64,000 nucleotides of DNA from Pseudanabaena sp. (GTDB lineage: Bacteria; Cyanobacteriota; Cyanobacteriia; Pseudanabaenales; Pseudanabaenaceae): assembly GCA_003249035.1 (NCBI GenBank), contig QBMK01000010.1:43707-107706 (forward strand), written 5' to 3'. Below, piece after piece: positions 34,809 through 45,138 of the stretch. The stretch's first letter is position 1. The number at the start of each line of letters is the position of its first letter. The notes below the pieces were generated by a model, which saw only the letters and a list, made by a program, of their open reading frames with translations, was not told the DNA's origin and did not search any database. The position numbers and the translations under genes were made by a program.

Positions 34809-37796
34809 ATGTTAGACCTCAATGAAATTGGAAAAACAAATCTACCTGTCCTTGACCCAAATGAGAGCATGGAATGCTCTCATGCTTTGATTTACACAGA
34901 CTGGACAGTGACCGAACCTCACTTCGATCCAGCACAGTTGCGTGCCAGAGAAACCGTCTTTACGATCGGCAACGGTTATTTAGGGACGCGGGGCAGCTTT
35001 GAAGAAGGCTATCCCAAGGCTTTGCCAACTACCTTAATCAGTGGATTGTATGATGATATACCCTTAGTCTATACCGAGTTAGCCAATTGTCCAGACTGGC
35101 TATCAATGGTGGTCACAATCGATGGCGAACGGTTTGGACTAGATAGCGGCGAAATACTTCAGTACGAACGACAGTTGGATTTACGACATGGAGTTCTGAG
35201 GCGATCGCTACGTTGGCGGAGTCCGATTGGAAATACGGTGGACATAAAGTTTGAACGCTTTGCGAGCTTGGCGGATCAGCAGGTATTAGCATTGATTTGC
35301 CATGTTACGCCTGTCGATTTTAGTGGCAAGATCGAAGTTAATTCCAGTATTAAGGGCTATCCCGACAATCAAGGCTTCGATCACTGGGAGCATCTCGATC
35401 GCGGCGAGACAGAGCATGGAGTTTGGCTGCAAGTTCGCACCCGCAGTACTCAGATTGAACTCAGCATGGCGACTAAAATGACGGCGATCGGTATTGCAGT
35501 TTCTTCGCAAATCAATAGCCCCGACTTTCCCTCCATGAGAGCTACCTTTCTGGCTAGACAGGGAGATACCATCACCGTAGAAAAGTTAGTAACGGTATTT
35601 ACATCTCAGGAGGTAAAGCAACCAGTTCAATCGGCTCAAACCAAGTTAGCAGACCTGCCATCCTATGAGGTTCTACTTACCGCGCATCAGCAAGCTTGGG
35701 ATAAAGTTTGGGCGCACAGTGATATCGAGATTGAGGGAGATATTAAAGCTCAACTGGCGGTGCGCTACAATTTGTTTCAACTTTTTATTGGGGGATGCGC
35801 TAAAGAAGCTCCAGTAATTGACCCAGCAGTTGACCCAGTAGCTGACTCAGGATTTCCAAATAACATTTCTGATAGCATTGCTGCTAGAACCTTATCGGGA
35901 TTAGGTTATCGAGGACATATCTTTTGGGATACAGAAATATTTATTCTGCCCTTCTTTACTTTGACTCAGCCCGCGATCGCTCGAAGTTTATTGAGCTACC
36001 GTCACGACACCATCGCTGGAGCAAGGCGCAAAGCCCTTCATAGTGGATATAACGGCGCGATGTTTGCTTGGGAAAGTGCGGCTACTGGAGATGAGATGAC
36101 TCCTCACTGGTCGTCTCAGAGCGATCCCTACGTTGAACCAGTGCGAATCTGGTGCCGCGATCGCGAAGTTCATATTAGTGCTGATATCGCTTATGCCGTC
36201 TGGCAGTACTGGCAAGCAACGGGTGATGATATTTGGATGCGAGACTGCGGTGCCGAAATTGTAATTGATACTGCGATTTTCTGGCTCAGTCGATTGGAAT
36301 GGAACGATCGCCAAAAACGCTTTGAATTATCCAATGTGATTGGAGCCGATGAATACCACGAACAGGTAAATAATAATACGTTCACCAATCGGATGGTGCA
36401 GTGGCATCTGGAAAAGGCGATCGCTATCTATGAATGGCTACAGCATAAGTTTCCCGATCGGGCGATCGCACTGGCCCAAGAGCTAAAACTCACACCAGAG
36501 CGACTGGCAAGTTTGCACACAACGATGTCTCAGATATACATTCCTTATACTGCTAATCCAGAACTGATCGAGCAGTTTGATGGCTTTTTTCAGCTTAAGG
36601 ATATCGATTTGAGTCACTATGAACCGCGATCGCGATCGGTTCAAGGGATTCTAGGTATGGATGAAACCAATCTCACACAGGTACTCAAGCAGCCTGATGT
36701 GTTGATGCTTCTCTATCTGATGCGCGATACGCCAGAGTTCTCCTTTGACGCGCTCCAAAAAAACTGGAACTACTACGATCCCCGCACCGATATCACCTAT
36801 GGTTCATCCCTTGGTGCTTCTGTTCAAGCCATCCTTGCCGCTAACCTAGGTGAAGACAAAGCCTATAAATATTTTATGCAGGCTGCCCTAATCGATCTCC
36901 AAGATACTTTTGGTAACACAGCCGATGGCATTCATGCGGCTTCCGCAGGCGGTGTTTGGCAAGCAGCGGTGTTTGGCTTTGGCGGGATTCAACTTAAGGA
37001 TAATGGTCCTGTCGCAACGCCTCACCTCCCCGCCACTTGGACTCGCCTCAAATTCAAATTACACTGGCGCGGCACTTGGCACAATTTCGATTTAACGCCT
37101 GACGCTCATGCACCTGATTCTCACGCTCCAAACATTCAGGGCTTTATCTTCGATCTCGATGGTGTTTTGACAAACACCGCCGAATGGCACTACAAAGCGT
37201 GGCAACGGCTAGCGGATGAAGAAGGACTACCCTTCGATCGCCAAGCAAATGAAGCATTGCGGGGGGTCTCTCGACGAGAATCGCTGCTGCTGCTTGTGGG
37301 CGAAAAGCATTACTCAGAAGCTGATCTTCAGGAAATGATGGAGCGCAAAAACAATTACTATGTGGCATCGATTCAATCCATTTCTCCAAAAGATCTGTTG
37401 CCTGGAGGGGTTGCGCTACTCACTGAAATCAGGCAAGCGGGACTCAAAATTGCGATCGGCTCTGCTAGCAAGAATGCCAAAACTGTGATTGAGAAGTTAG
37501 GGATTGCCGATCATGTGGATGCGATCACCGATGGTTTCAGCGTCGATCATCCTAAGCCAGCCCCTGATCTCTTTCTCTACGCTGCAACTCAGTTAGGACT
37601 CGACCCTGCCCACTGTGTAGTGGTGGAAGATGCGGCTGTTGGAGTTGAAGCGGCGATCGCCGCAGGCATGGGGGCGATCGGACTCGGTCCTGTTGAACGC
37701 TTTGGTGGATCTGCACATCTTGTTCTACCCAATCTAATGGGCATTCACCTGAGCGATCTCCAAACTCAATTAAGTAAAAGCCTCGCCAAACTCTAG
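34809..37796 (+). CDS. GH65 disaccharide phosphorylase fused to beta-phosphoglucomutase (copy 2)
   Basis: 995-residue paralogue of the gene at 7910-10867 with the same order: GH65 domain with WDTEIF (373-378) and GADEYHEQ with Glu515, then HAD beta-phosphoglucomutase from about residue 780 (FDLDGVLTNTA, LRGVSRRES, SASKN, VVVEDAA). It lacks the palindrome-encoded residues of copy 1 but has an extra loop with a short duplication (VIDPAVDPVADS, about 336-347). It probably turns a glucose disaccharide plus phosphate into glucose and glucose 6-phosphate. A clear GGAG precedes the ATG. Substrate unknown. Confidence 0.88.
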   Translation: MLDLNEIGKTNLPVLDPNESMECSHALIYTDWTVTEPHFDPAQLRARETVFTIGNGYLGTRGSFEEGYPKALPTTLISGLYDDIPLVYTELANCPDWLSMVVTIDGERFGLDSGEILQYERQLDLRHGVLRRSLRWRSPIGNTVDIKFERFASLADQQVLALICHVTPVDFSGKIEVNSSIKGYPDNQGFDHWEHLDRGETEHGVWLQVRTRSTQIELSMATKMTAIGIAVSSQINSPDFPSMRATFLARQGDTITVEKLVTVFTSQEVKQPVQSAQTKLADLPSYEVLLTAHQQAWDKVWAHSDIEIEGDIKAQLAVRYNLFQLFIGGCAKEAPVIDPAVDPVADSGFPNNISDSIAARTLSGLGYRGHIFWDTEIFILPFFTLTQPAIARSLLSYRHDTIAGARRKALHSGYNGAMFAWESAATGDEMTPHWSSQSDPYVEPVRIWCRDREVHISADIAYAVWQYWQATGDDIWMRDCGAEIVIDTAIFWLSRLEWNDRQKRFELSNVIGADEYHEQVNNNTFTNRMVQWHLEKAIAIYEWLQHKFPDRAIALAQELKLTPERLASLHTTMSQIYIPYTANPELIEQFDGFFQLKDIDLSHYEPRSRSVQGILGMDETNLTQVLKQPDVLMLLYLMRDTPEFSFDALQKNWNYYDPRTDITYGSSLGASVQAILAANLGEDKAYKYFMQAALIDLQDTFGNTADGIHAASAGGVWQAAVFGFGGIQLKDNGPVATPHLPATWTRLKFKLHWRGTWHNFDLTPDAHAPDSHAPNIQGFIFDLDGVLTNTAEWHYKAWQRLADEEGLPFDRQANEALRGVSRRESLLLLVGEKHYSEADLQEMMERKNNYYVASIQSISPKDLLPGGVALLTEIRQAGLKIAIGSASKNAKTVIEKLGIADHVDAITDGFSVDHPKPAPDLFLYAATQLGLDPAHCVVVEDAAVGVEAAIAAGMGAIGLGPVERFGGSAHLVLPNLMGIHLSDLQTQLSKSLAKL

Positions 37797-37890
37797 TACA
37801 AGGCGGCTGAAGTCTGAACACTCATTTTAATCTGCTAGAGCGTGATCGCATCTCCAAAATCACAATACCGAAAAAACAAAAGCCAGAATT

Positions 37891-39042
37891 ATGAAAGATA
37901 GAATTATGAAAGACAATCCTCTAAAACAATTGGGAACCCTCGGTCAGTCTCTTTGGCTGGATTACATCCGACGCGATTTGATTGTTGGCGGTGAACTTCG
38001 GCGTTTGATCGTGGAAGATGGCTTACGGGGAATGACCTCAAACCCATCCATTTTTGAGAAGGCGATCGCAGGCAGCCACGATTACAACGAGGATATTCGT
38101 GGCATGGCGCTTCAGGGCAAAAGTGCGGAAATAATCTATGAAACCATCAGCCAGAATGACGTGCAGAGTGCTGCTGACGAATTCCGATCTCTCTACGATC
38201 GGACAGACGGTAAAGATGGCTATGTCAGCCTAGAGGTCAATCCCCACCTTGCCCACAACACCAATGGCACTATCGAAGAAGCCCGTCGGTTGTGGAACGC
38301 GCTGAACCGACCTAATGTGTTAATTAAGGTTCCTGCTACAGCCGCAGGGTTGCCTGCGATCCAGCAACTCATCCACGAGGGAATTAGCGTTAACGTCACG
38401 CTGCTGTTCGGATTGCCTCGCTATCGGCAGGTAGCGGAAGCTTATATCGCTGGTATTGAATCGCGCATAGCCCAAGAAAAACCCGTGAAACATATCGCCT
38501 CGGTGGCTAGTTTCTTTGTCAGTCGGATTGATGCGTTGGTAGATCCATTGCTAGAAAAACTCATTGCCCAAGGCGACAAGGAGGCAAGCCTCGCCCACAA
38601 GGTTCATGGTCAGGTTGCCATTGCCAGCGCAAAGATGGCTTATCAAATCTACAAGGAAATATTCGGTAGTAATCGGTTTAGAAATCTGGCTACTCAGGGC
38701 GCTTGCGTCCAACGACTGCTCTGGGCTAGCACCAGCACCAAGAACCCAGATTACAGTGACGTGAAATACGTTGAGTCCCTCATCGGAGCGGACACAATCG
38801 ACACCATCCCAATGGAAACCCTTAATGTTTATCGAGATCGCGGAGAGCCGCAAGCAACGCTCGAGCAAGATGTCACGGTAGCTGGTTGGGTGTTGGAGCA
38901 ACTGCCAGCATTGGGCCTTAATATCGACCATCTAACGCAGCAACTTGAGGATGAAGGTGTCGATAAATTTAACCATCCGTTCGACAAGTTGATCGAAACC
39001 TTAGCCAAAAAGCTTCCAGAACGCTTAGAGGGAAAGTCATGA
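37891..39042 (+). CDS. tal: Transaldolase
   Basis: 383 residues of the longer bacterial transaldolase type: SLWLDYIRRDLI, GMTSNPSIFEKAI, EVNPHLAHNT, NVLIKVPATAAGLPAI with the Schiff-base Lys, ASVASFFVSRID and STSTKNPDYSD. It transfers a dihydroxyacetone unit between fructose 6-phosphate and erythrose 4-phosphate or the reverse. A second in-frame ATG at 37906 is an alternative start. It overlaps pgm by 4 nt. Confidence 0.95.
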   Translation: MKDRIMKDNPLKQLGTLGQSLWLDYIRRDLIVGGELRRLIVEDGLRGMTSNPSIFEKAIAGSHDYNEDIRGMALQGKSAEIIYETISQNDVQSAADEFRSLYDRTDGKDGYVSLEVNPHLAHNTNGTIEEARRLWNALNRPNVLIKVPATAAGLPAIQQLIHEGISVNVTLLFGLPRYRQVAEAYIAGIESRIAQEKPVKHIASVASFFVSRIDALVDPLLEKLIAQGDKEASLAHKVHGQVAIASAKMAYQIYKEIFGSNRFRNLATQGACVQRLLWASTSTKNPDYSDVKYVESLIGADTIDTIPMETLNVYRDRGEPQATLEQDVTVAGWVLEQLPALGLNIDHLTQQLEDEGVDKFNHPFDKLIETLAKKLPERLEGKS

Positions 39043-40727
39043 ATACAAGTCCCTTGGCTGGAAAGCCTGCGCCCTTGGAAATATTAGTCGATGTGCCACG
39101 GCTCATTACCGCCTACTACACTGAGGTTCCCGACCCGTCCGTCCTAGGACAACGAGTGGCATTCGGCACATCAGGGCATCGCGGATCATCCTTCAAACTA
39201 GCTTTCAACGAATGGCACATCCTGGCAATTACTCAGGCGATTTGCCTCTACCGCACGCGACAAAAAATCACCGGACCGCTATATCTCGGTGTGGATACGC
39301 ACGCACTTTCTATTCCTGCTTGCGTCACTGCGCTTGAGGTGCTAGCGGCAAATGGAGTCGAAGTGATGATCGCTGAAGGAGATGAATACACCCCAACCCC
39401 AGTGATTTCCCATGCGATCCTGACCTACAACCGACAGAGAAAAAGCGGATTCGCCGATGGAATTGTGATCACGCCCTCCCACAATCCGCCCCACGACGGG
39501 GGCTTCAAATACAACCCACCCAGTGGCGGACCAGCCGACACCAGTATCACTGATTGGATTGAAGCGAGAGCCAATATGCTGCTAGCAGACCGACTCAAGG
39601 GAGTAAAACGTGTTTCCTACCAACAGGCGCTGCGATCGTCCACGACCCGTCGGCATGACTATGCGACCGCCTACGTCAATGACCTAAAAAATGTAATCGA
39701 TCTAGACAGTATTCGCAATTCAAAGATCCAACTCGGTGTCGATCCACTTGGCGGTGCTGGTGTTCACTACTGGGGGCGAATCGCGGAGCGCTATGGTTTA
39801 AATCTGACGGTTGTCAATGAAACGACCGATCCCACCTTTCGCTTCATGACGGTTGATTGGGATGGTCAGATTCGGATGGACCCGTCTTCGCCCTATGTAA
39901 TGAAACGGCTGATTGAGATGAAGGATCGCTTCGATCTATCCTTCGCCTGCGACACCGACCACGATCGCCATGGGATTGTGACCAAACGCGAGGGCTTGCT
40001 GCCGCCTAATCACGACCTCTGCGCGGCGATTTCCTATCTTTTTCAAAACAGACCCCAGTGGCACGAGAAAACAGCGGTCGGCAAAACGATCGTCAGCAGC
40101 CAGATGATCGATCGGCTTGCCGTCAAGCTCGGTCGGAAGCTCTTTGAGGTGCCGGTTGGCTTTAAGTGGTTCGTGGAAGGCTTGCTCGATGGCTCCTTAA
40201 GCTTTGCGGGCGAAGAGAGTGCTGGTTCGGTGTTTGCTCGTCTAGATAGCAGCGTCTGGACAACAGACAAGGACGGCTTTGTTCCCTGTTTGCTGGCAGC
40301 AGAAATTACGGCGCGGACGGATCGCGATCTTGGCGAAGTCTACCGCGAACTCACGCAGGAATTCGGTGAGCCTTTCTACGATCGCGTTCAGGCAGCGGCT
40401 ACCCCAGAGGAAAAAAAACGGTTGGCAAACCTCTCGCCGCCCCAAGTAACGTTCACCGAACTGGCAGGCGAAAAAATCCAGACGATTCTCACCCAAGCAT
40501 CGGGTAACGGCGCTCCCATTGGGGGGGTAAAAGTGGTAACTGAAAGCGGTTGGTTCGCTGCGCGTCCGTCAGGCACTGAGCCGATTTACAAGATATATGC
40601 AGAGAGCTTCCAAGGAGCAGAGCATCTGCGCCAAATCCTTGAGGCAGCGCAAACGATGGTAACGGCTACTTTGGCAGCACCACAGAAGCCAAGAATCGGA
40701 TCGGAGCCAACCCAACGACTGGCATAG
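39039..40727 (+). CDS. pgm: Phosphoglucomutase (alpha-D-glucose specific)
   Basis: 562 residues. Phosphoserine Ser147 in ITPSHNPPHDGG, the early loop GTSGHRGSS, metal-binding DTDHDRHG, the sugar-binding GEESAGS and the C-terminal phosphate loop RPSGTEPIYKIYAES. It links glucose 1-phosphate (from glycogen phosphorylase) to glucose 6-phosphate. The start overlaps tal and has GAGGGAAAG upstream. Confidence 0.97.
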   Translation: MNTSPLAGKPAPLEILVDVPRLITAYYTEVPDPSVLGQRVAFGTSGHRGSSFKLAFNEWHILAITQAICLYRTRQKITGPLYLGVDTHALSIPACVTALEVLAANGVEVMIAEGDEYTPTPVISHAILTYNRQRKSGFADGIVITPSHNPPHDGGFKYNPPSGGPADTSITDWIEARANMLLADRLKGVKRVSYQQALRSSTTRRHDYATAYVNDLKNVIDLDSIRNSKIQLGVDPLGGAGVHYWGRIAERYGLNLTVVNETTDPTFRFMTVDWDGQIRMDPSSPYVMKRLIEMKDRFDLSFACDTDHDRHGIVTKREGLLPPNHDLCAAISYLFQNRPQWHEKTAVGKTIVSSQMIDRLAVKLGRKLFEVPVGFKWFVEGLLDGSLSFAGEESAGSVFARLDSSVWTTDKDGFVPCLLAAEITARTDRDLGEVYRELTQEFGEPFYDRVQAAATPEEKKRLANLSPPQVTFTELAGEKIQTILTQASGNGAPIGGVKVVTESGWFAARPSGTEPIYKIYAESFQGAEHLRQILEAAQTMVTATLAAPQKPRIGSEPTQRLA

Positions 40728-40814
40728 TCGCAAAAAAAGCCAATGATTCCCGAAATAAATAACTCTTGAGGCAAAACCATGATCGATCTACAACAAAAGC
40801 AAAAGGAAAACACC

Positions 40815-41339
40815 ATGAGCCAAGATAATGCCATTGTGGCAATCTATCCAACGCATACAGATGCCGAACGCGCCATCAAAGAACTACAGAAATCTGGCTT
40901 CGATATGAAAAAATTATCGATTGTGGCACGGGACTATCACACTGAAGAAAACGTGGTCGGTTACTACAATACTGGCGATCGGATGAAAGCCTGGGGTCAA
41001 ATTGGTGCCTTCTGGGGTGGGGTGTGGGGCCTTTTGTTCGGTTCCGCGTTCTTTATTATTCCTGGTTTGGGACCGGTCTTAGTCGCAGGACCGTTGGTCA
41101 GTTTGACTGTGGGAGCTTTGGAAGGAATTATCTTGATGGGTGGACTGAGTGTGGTTGGGGCAGGCTTGTACAGCCTAGGAATTCCCAATGACAGTATCTT
41201 GCGGTACGAAAGAGAACTCAAAAACAACAAGTTTGTCCTAATTGTCCACGGCTCGACGGATGACACAACCCATGCTAAAGAAATCCTCGATCGCACCCAG
41301 CCTGAATCATTAGAACACCATCTAGCTACCAGCAATTAA
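40815..41339 (+). CDS. Stress protein with membrane-inserting glycine-rich segment (YflT/DUF1269-like plan)
   Basis: 174 residues taking the ATG at 40815, which has AAAGGAA 7 nt upstream (a 12-codon longer frame exists). The N-terminus AIVAIYPTHTDAERAIKELQKSGFDMKKLSIVARDYH is the general-stress-17M-like alpha/beta pattern. Residues about 60-115 form a hydrophobic Gly-rich hairpin (GAFWGGVWGLLFGSAFFIIPGLG), followed by LRYERELKNNKFVLIVHG. Function unknown; similar in plan to the protein at 23032. Confidence 0.8.
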   Translation: MSQDNAIVAIYPTHTDAERAIKELQKSGFDMKKLSIVARDYHTEENVVGYYNTGDRMKAWGQIGAFWGGVWGLLFGSAFFIIPGLGPVLVAGPLVSLTVGALEGIILMGGLSVVGAGLYSLGIPNDSILRYERELKNNKFVLIVHGSTDDTTHAKEILDRTQPESLEHHLATSN

Positions 41340-41407
41340 CCACTGATGGACATGACATCTCCGCCTTAGCTGGAGAGTCTATCCGATCGCTAACCCAAGG
41401 AGAAAAC

Positions 41408-43951
41408 ATGAGCAGTAATCGTCGGGTGAGTCACCCCATTTACAATCTACTACCGACAGAAATCGAGGGCTTTGACTCCCTCGCAGAACTGGCTCTAGAT
41501 ATGCGTTGGTCGTGGAATCATTCCACCGATGCAGTTTGGCGGCAGCTCGATCCCGACCTGTGGGAGATTACCCAAAATCCTTGGGTTGTTCTCCAGACCG
41601 TCTCCCGCGATCGCATTGAGCAAGTTTTAGCCAATTCAGGTTTTCGCCAGCAAGTGGATGACCTAGTGCAGACCCAGCGGCAAGGATTGGCGAACCCCGC
41701 CTGGTTTCAGCAAACTTACCCGAACTCTCCCTTGAAATGTGTTGCGTATTTCAGCATGGAATTCATGTTAAGTGAAGCGTTACCCATCTACTCTGGGGGA
41801 CTTGGTAATGTTGCGGGCGATCAGCTCAAAGCCGCCAGCGACTTGGGCGTGCCAGTGGTGGGTATCGGGTTGCTCTACCAGCAGGGCTATTTTCGTCAGG
41901 TTATTGACAAAGATGGCGCGCAGCAAGCCCTCTATCCCTATAACGACCCCGGACAGTTGCCGATTTCGCCATTGCGCCATCCGAATGGCGAGTGGTTACG
42001 GCTGGAGGTCGTCTTGCCCGGTTATTCAGTTTGGCTCCGAGCTTGGCAGGTTCAGGTCGGTAGAGTCAAGCTTTACTTGCTAGACAGCAATGATGCAGCG
42101 AACTTTCCTGCCCATCGCGGCATTACCAGCGAGTTGTATGGTGGCGGACCAGAGTTACGTCTTAAACAGGAAATGCTGCTTGGCATTGGTGGCTGGCGAT
42201 TGCTCGCCGCCCTCGGCATCCAACCCGAAGTCTGCCATCTCAATGAAGGCCACGCGGCATTCGCCATTTTGGAACGCGCCCATAGCTTCATGCAAGCAAA
42301 CGCGCAGCCGTTTGACGTTGCCCTCTCTGCCACGCGATCGGGGAATCTTTTCACCACCCACACCGCTGTGGCGGCTGGCTTTGACCGTTTCGATCCCGCA
42401 CTTATCGAACAATACCTCGGCGGTTATGCCCAAGACAAGCTAGGCATTACAGTCCAAGACCTACTGGCTCTGGGTCGCCAAAATTCGCAGGATTCGTCCG
42501 AGCCTTTCAATATGGCTTATCTAGCCGTCCGTGGCAGCGGGGCGGTGAATGGCGTGAGTCAATTGCATGGAAAGGTCAGTCGGCAACTTTTTGAGCCGCT
42601 TTTTCCCCACTGGCCGGAGTCCGAAGTGCCCATTGGCTATGTGACTAACGGAGTTCACATGCCGACGTGGGACTCGGCTGCGTCCGACGCTCTCTGGACT
42701 CAGTCCTGTGGCAAAGACCGCTGGTTGGGCATAACGGAAACCCTCGAACGGGATATTAGCAGCGTTTCCGACCATAATCTTTGGCAATTTCGCCTCGCTG
42801 CCAGCAAATCTCTAGTTGAATATGCTCGCCAGCGCCTCGCCAAGCACTATGCCGCTGCGGGTGCGTTGCCTGAGACGATTGAGCAGGCGCGGCATCTCTT
42901 CGATCCTAATGCCTTAACTCTGGGCTTTGCCCGTCGTTTTGCCACATACAAAAGACCAAACCTGCTGCTGCACGATCGCGATCGCCTGCTTCGCATCTTG
43001 ACTAATCCGCAACGCCCGGTACAACTGATCATCGCTGGCAAGGCTCATCCAGCAGACCAAGCGGGGCAAGCCCTTATTCAGGAGTGGGTAAAGTTCATCA
43101 GGCAGCCCCAGACCCGCCCCCATGCCATCTTTCTCAGTGACTATGACATGCTGCTGACCGAGCATCTAGTTCAGGGAGTCGATGTGTGGATTAACACGCC
43201 ACGACGACCTTGGGAAGCCTGTGGAACTAGCGGCATGAAGGTGCTGGTCAATGGCGGCATTAATATTTCCGAGTTGGATGGTTGGTGGGCAGAAGCCTAC
43301 AGTCCTGAGGTGGGTTGGGCGCTGGGTGACGGTCAGGAACATGGCGACGATCCTGCTTGGGACGCGGCGGAAGCCAACGCACTCTACGGCCTGTTAGAGC
43401 AAGAAGTAATTCCAGAGTTTTATACCCGCGACGACAATGGCATTCCCGTTGCCTGGGTCAAGCGGATGCGAAACAGTATGGCGCAATTAACACCACGATT
43501 CTCCGCCAACCGCACGGTGCAGGCTTATACCGAGCAATATTACCTTCCTGCGGCAATTACCTACAGCGATCGCGCGGCGAACAATGGCGAACTAGGCAGG
43601 CAAATCGTCGATTGGCAGCACACTCTGCAAGATAAATGGGCAACGTTACGCTTCGGCGAAATGAAGGTTGTCAGCGACGCACAAGGGCACAACTTCACAG
43701 TTGAAGTGTTTTTCGGTAGCCTTGCCCCAAAGAGTGTGCGGGTAGAACTATACGACAACGGAGCGAACGGTGGCGACTCAGAGCGACAGGAAATGATACG
43801 CGGTCAGCCATTGGAAGAGGTAAACGGTTACAGCTTTAGCGCACAAGTACCGACGACACGCCCATCCACGGACTATACGGCTCGCATCATACCGCACTAT
43901 GACGGTGTGGCGATTCCACTGGAAGACAAACACATCCTGTGGCAGCGATGA
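41408..43951 (+). CDS. glgP: Alpha-glucan (glycogen) phosphorylase
   Basis: 847 residues of the GT35 alpha-glucan phosphorylase subfamily with N-terminal DUF3417-like part (LALDMRWSWNHSTDAVWRQLDP). Key pieces: YFSMEFMLSEALPIYSGGLGNVAGDQLKAASDLGVP, NEGHAAFAILER, FARRFATYKRPNLLL and the PLP-lysine region CGTSGMKVLVNGG with NISELDGWWAEAY. It releases glucose 1-phosphate from glycogen. AAGGAG before ATG. The C-terminal ~100 residues are a beta-rich domain. Confidence 0.95.
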   Translation: MSSNRRVSHPIYNLLPTEIEGFDSLAELALDMRWSWNHSTDAVWRQLDPDLWEITQNPWVVLQTVSRDRIEQVLANSGFRQQVDDLVQTQRQGLANPAWFQQTYPNSPLKCVAYFSMEFMLSEALPIYSGGLGNVAGDQLKAASDLGVPVVGIGLLYQQGYFRQVIDKDGAQQALYPYNDPGQLPISPLRHPNGEWLRLEVVLPGYSVWLRAWQVQVGRVKLYLLDSNDAANFPAHRGITSELYGGGPELRLKQEMLLGIGGWRLLAALGIQPEVCHLNEGHAAFAILERAHSFMQANAQPFDVALSATRSGNLFTTHTAVAAGFDRFDPALIEQYLGGYAQDKLGITVQDLLALGRQNSQDSSEPFNMAYLAVRGSGAVNGVSQLHGKVSRQLFEPLFPHWPESEVPIGYVTNGVHMPTWDSAASDALWTQSCGKDRWLGITETLERDISSVSDHNLWQFRLAASKSLVEYARQRLAKHYAAAGALPETIEQARHLFDPNALTLGFARRFATYKRPNLLLHDRDRLLRILTNPQRPVQLIIAGKAHPADQAGQALIQEWVKFIRQPQTRPHAIFLSDYDMLLTEHLVQGVDVWINTPRRPWEACGTSGMKVLVNGGINISELDGWWAEAYSPEVGWALGDGQEHGDDPAWDAAEANALYGLLEQEVIPEFYTRDDNGIPVAWVKRMRNSMAQLTPRFSANRTVQAYTEQYYLPAAITYSDRAANNGELGRQIVDWQHTLQDKWATLRFGEMKVVSDAQGHNFTVEVFFGSLAPKSVRVELYDNGANGGDSERQEMIRGQPLEEVNGYSFSAQVPTTRPSTDYTARIIPHYDGVAIPLEDKHILWQR

Positions 43952-44049
43952 TTAATTTTTGAATAGAGGACTGAAAATTAAAAAGCTAGTTCAGAAAAAG
44001 TAAATCAAGATTATCAAATTCAATCGTCTAACTCATTGAGGTAAATGAA

Positions 44050-45033
44050 ATGAAAACCAGCAGCTCTTATCCAGTATTTGGCTATCAAGTTCAAGCGGAA
44101 AAGCCAATTGCAATTACGTCCCAAAGCACGGGAGATTTATCCTTACTTGTGGAAAACTCTGTCTCGCAATACAACTCATATCTTCCTTTAATATTAATTC
44201 TTGGGGTTGGAATGGCGTTAGCGTCAACTCTTTTTAGCGCTATTTGGGTAGTGAATGAGTGGGAGAGATTAGTGGTATTGAGGTTAGGAAAATTCCTCAC
44301 ACTCAAGGGACCGGGACTCGTTTTCATTATTCCGATCATCGATACAATACCTTACAGAATTGATACCCGAATGATCGCTTCTGCGTTCAAGGCAGAGAAG
44401 ACCCTGACTAAAGATACCGTACCAGTGGATGTCGATGCAGTCCTCTTCTGGCAAGTCTTAGACCCAAAAAAGGCAGCTCTGAAGGTTGCCGATTATCAAA
44501 ACGCGATCAGTTGGGCATCTCAAACGGCACTGCGGGATGTGATAGGCAAGACCATGCTGTCGGATCTGCTGGAAGGCAGGGACAAGATAAGTAAGGAATT
44601 GCAGAGAATCATTGACGAGCGCACCGAGCCGTGGGGCATTAATGTGATTTCGGTGGAAGTAAAGGATGTCCTGATTCCTGCCGCTTTAGAAGATGCGATG
44701 TCAATGCAGGCACAAGCGGAAAGAGAACGTCAAGCAAGGGTAATTCTGGGCGATTCCGAACGACAGGTAGCGGAAAAGTTTGGGGAAGCAGCCAAAACTT
44801 ATATAAACAATCCAGTCGCACTGCATCTGAGGGCAATGAATATGCTCTATGAGGGTTTAAAGAACAACGCCACGATCGTCATGGTTCCCAGTACTGCCTT
44901 GGATACGATGCAACTCGGCGGTCTGGCTGGGATGACCGCCATGACGATGGGGATGGGACAGGAGAACATGAAAAAAGAGCAAGAAAGCGAGATCGAAAGC
45001 AATCACGCAGTCAATGGCCATGTAGAAGTATAG
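44050..45033 (+). CDS. Slipin / stomatin-like SPFH membrane protein
   Basis: 327 residues: N-terminal soluble stretch, a TM helix at about 47-70 (LPLILILGVGMALASTLFSAIWV), then the SPFH/band-7 domain (NEWERLVVLRLGKFLTLKGPGLVFIIPIIDTIPYRIDTR, DVDAVLFWQVLDPKKAALKVADYQNAI) and a coiled coil (QAQAERERQARVILGDSERQVAEK). Such proteins scaffold membrane microdomains and modulate ion transporters. Its place among sugar genes and upstream of a proton ATPase suggests a role in membrane energetics, by context only. GAGGTAA precedes the ATG region. Confidence 0.88.
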   Translation: MKTSSSYPVFGYQVQAEKPIAITSQSTGDLSLLVENSVSQYNSYLPLILILGVGMALASTLFSAIWVVNEWERLVVLRLGKFLTLKGPGLVFIIPIIDTIPYRIDTRMIASAFKAEKTLTKDTVPVDVDAVLFWQVLDPKKAALKVADYQNAISWASQTALRDVIGKTMLSDLLEGRDKISKELQRIIDERTEPWGINVISVEVKDVLIPAALEDAMSMQAQAERERQARVILGDSERQVAEKFGEAAKTYINNPVALHLRAMNMLYEGLKNNATIVMVPSTALDTMQLGGLAGMTAMTMGMGQENMKKEQESEIESNHAVNGHVEV

Positions 45034-45036
45034 AGC

Positions 45037-45071
45037 CTTGATAGTGGTATACGCATCTAACCACCATCAAG
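45037..45071 (+). terminator. Hairpin after the slipin gene
   Basis: CTTGATAGTGGT (45037-45048) pairs with ACCACCATCAAG (45060-45071) with one mismatch across an 11-nt loop, followed by GCTTTT. Likely a terminator or partial attenuator before glgX. Confidence 0.55.
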
Positions 45072-45138
45072 TGCTTTTGAGCAAACTTCCTGCTAGTGAC
45101 ATAGTTAAAGCTTTTTCCGCCCAAATAACCATACAAGG

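Noticed and set aside
42073-42443. Open frames on both strands within glgP and other island genes
   Set aside because: They are shadows in the G+C-richer genes, without ribosome binding sites or recognisable proteins.
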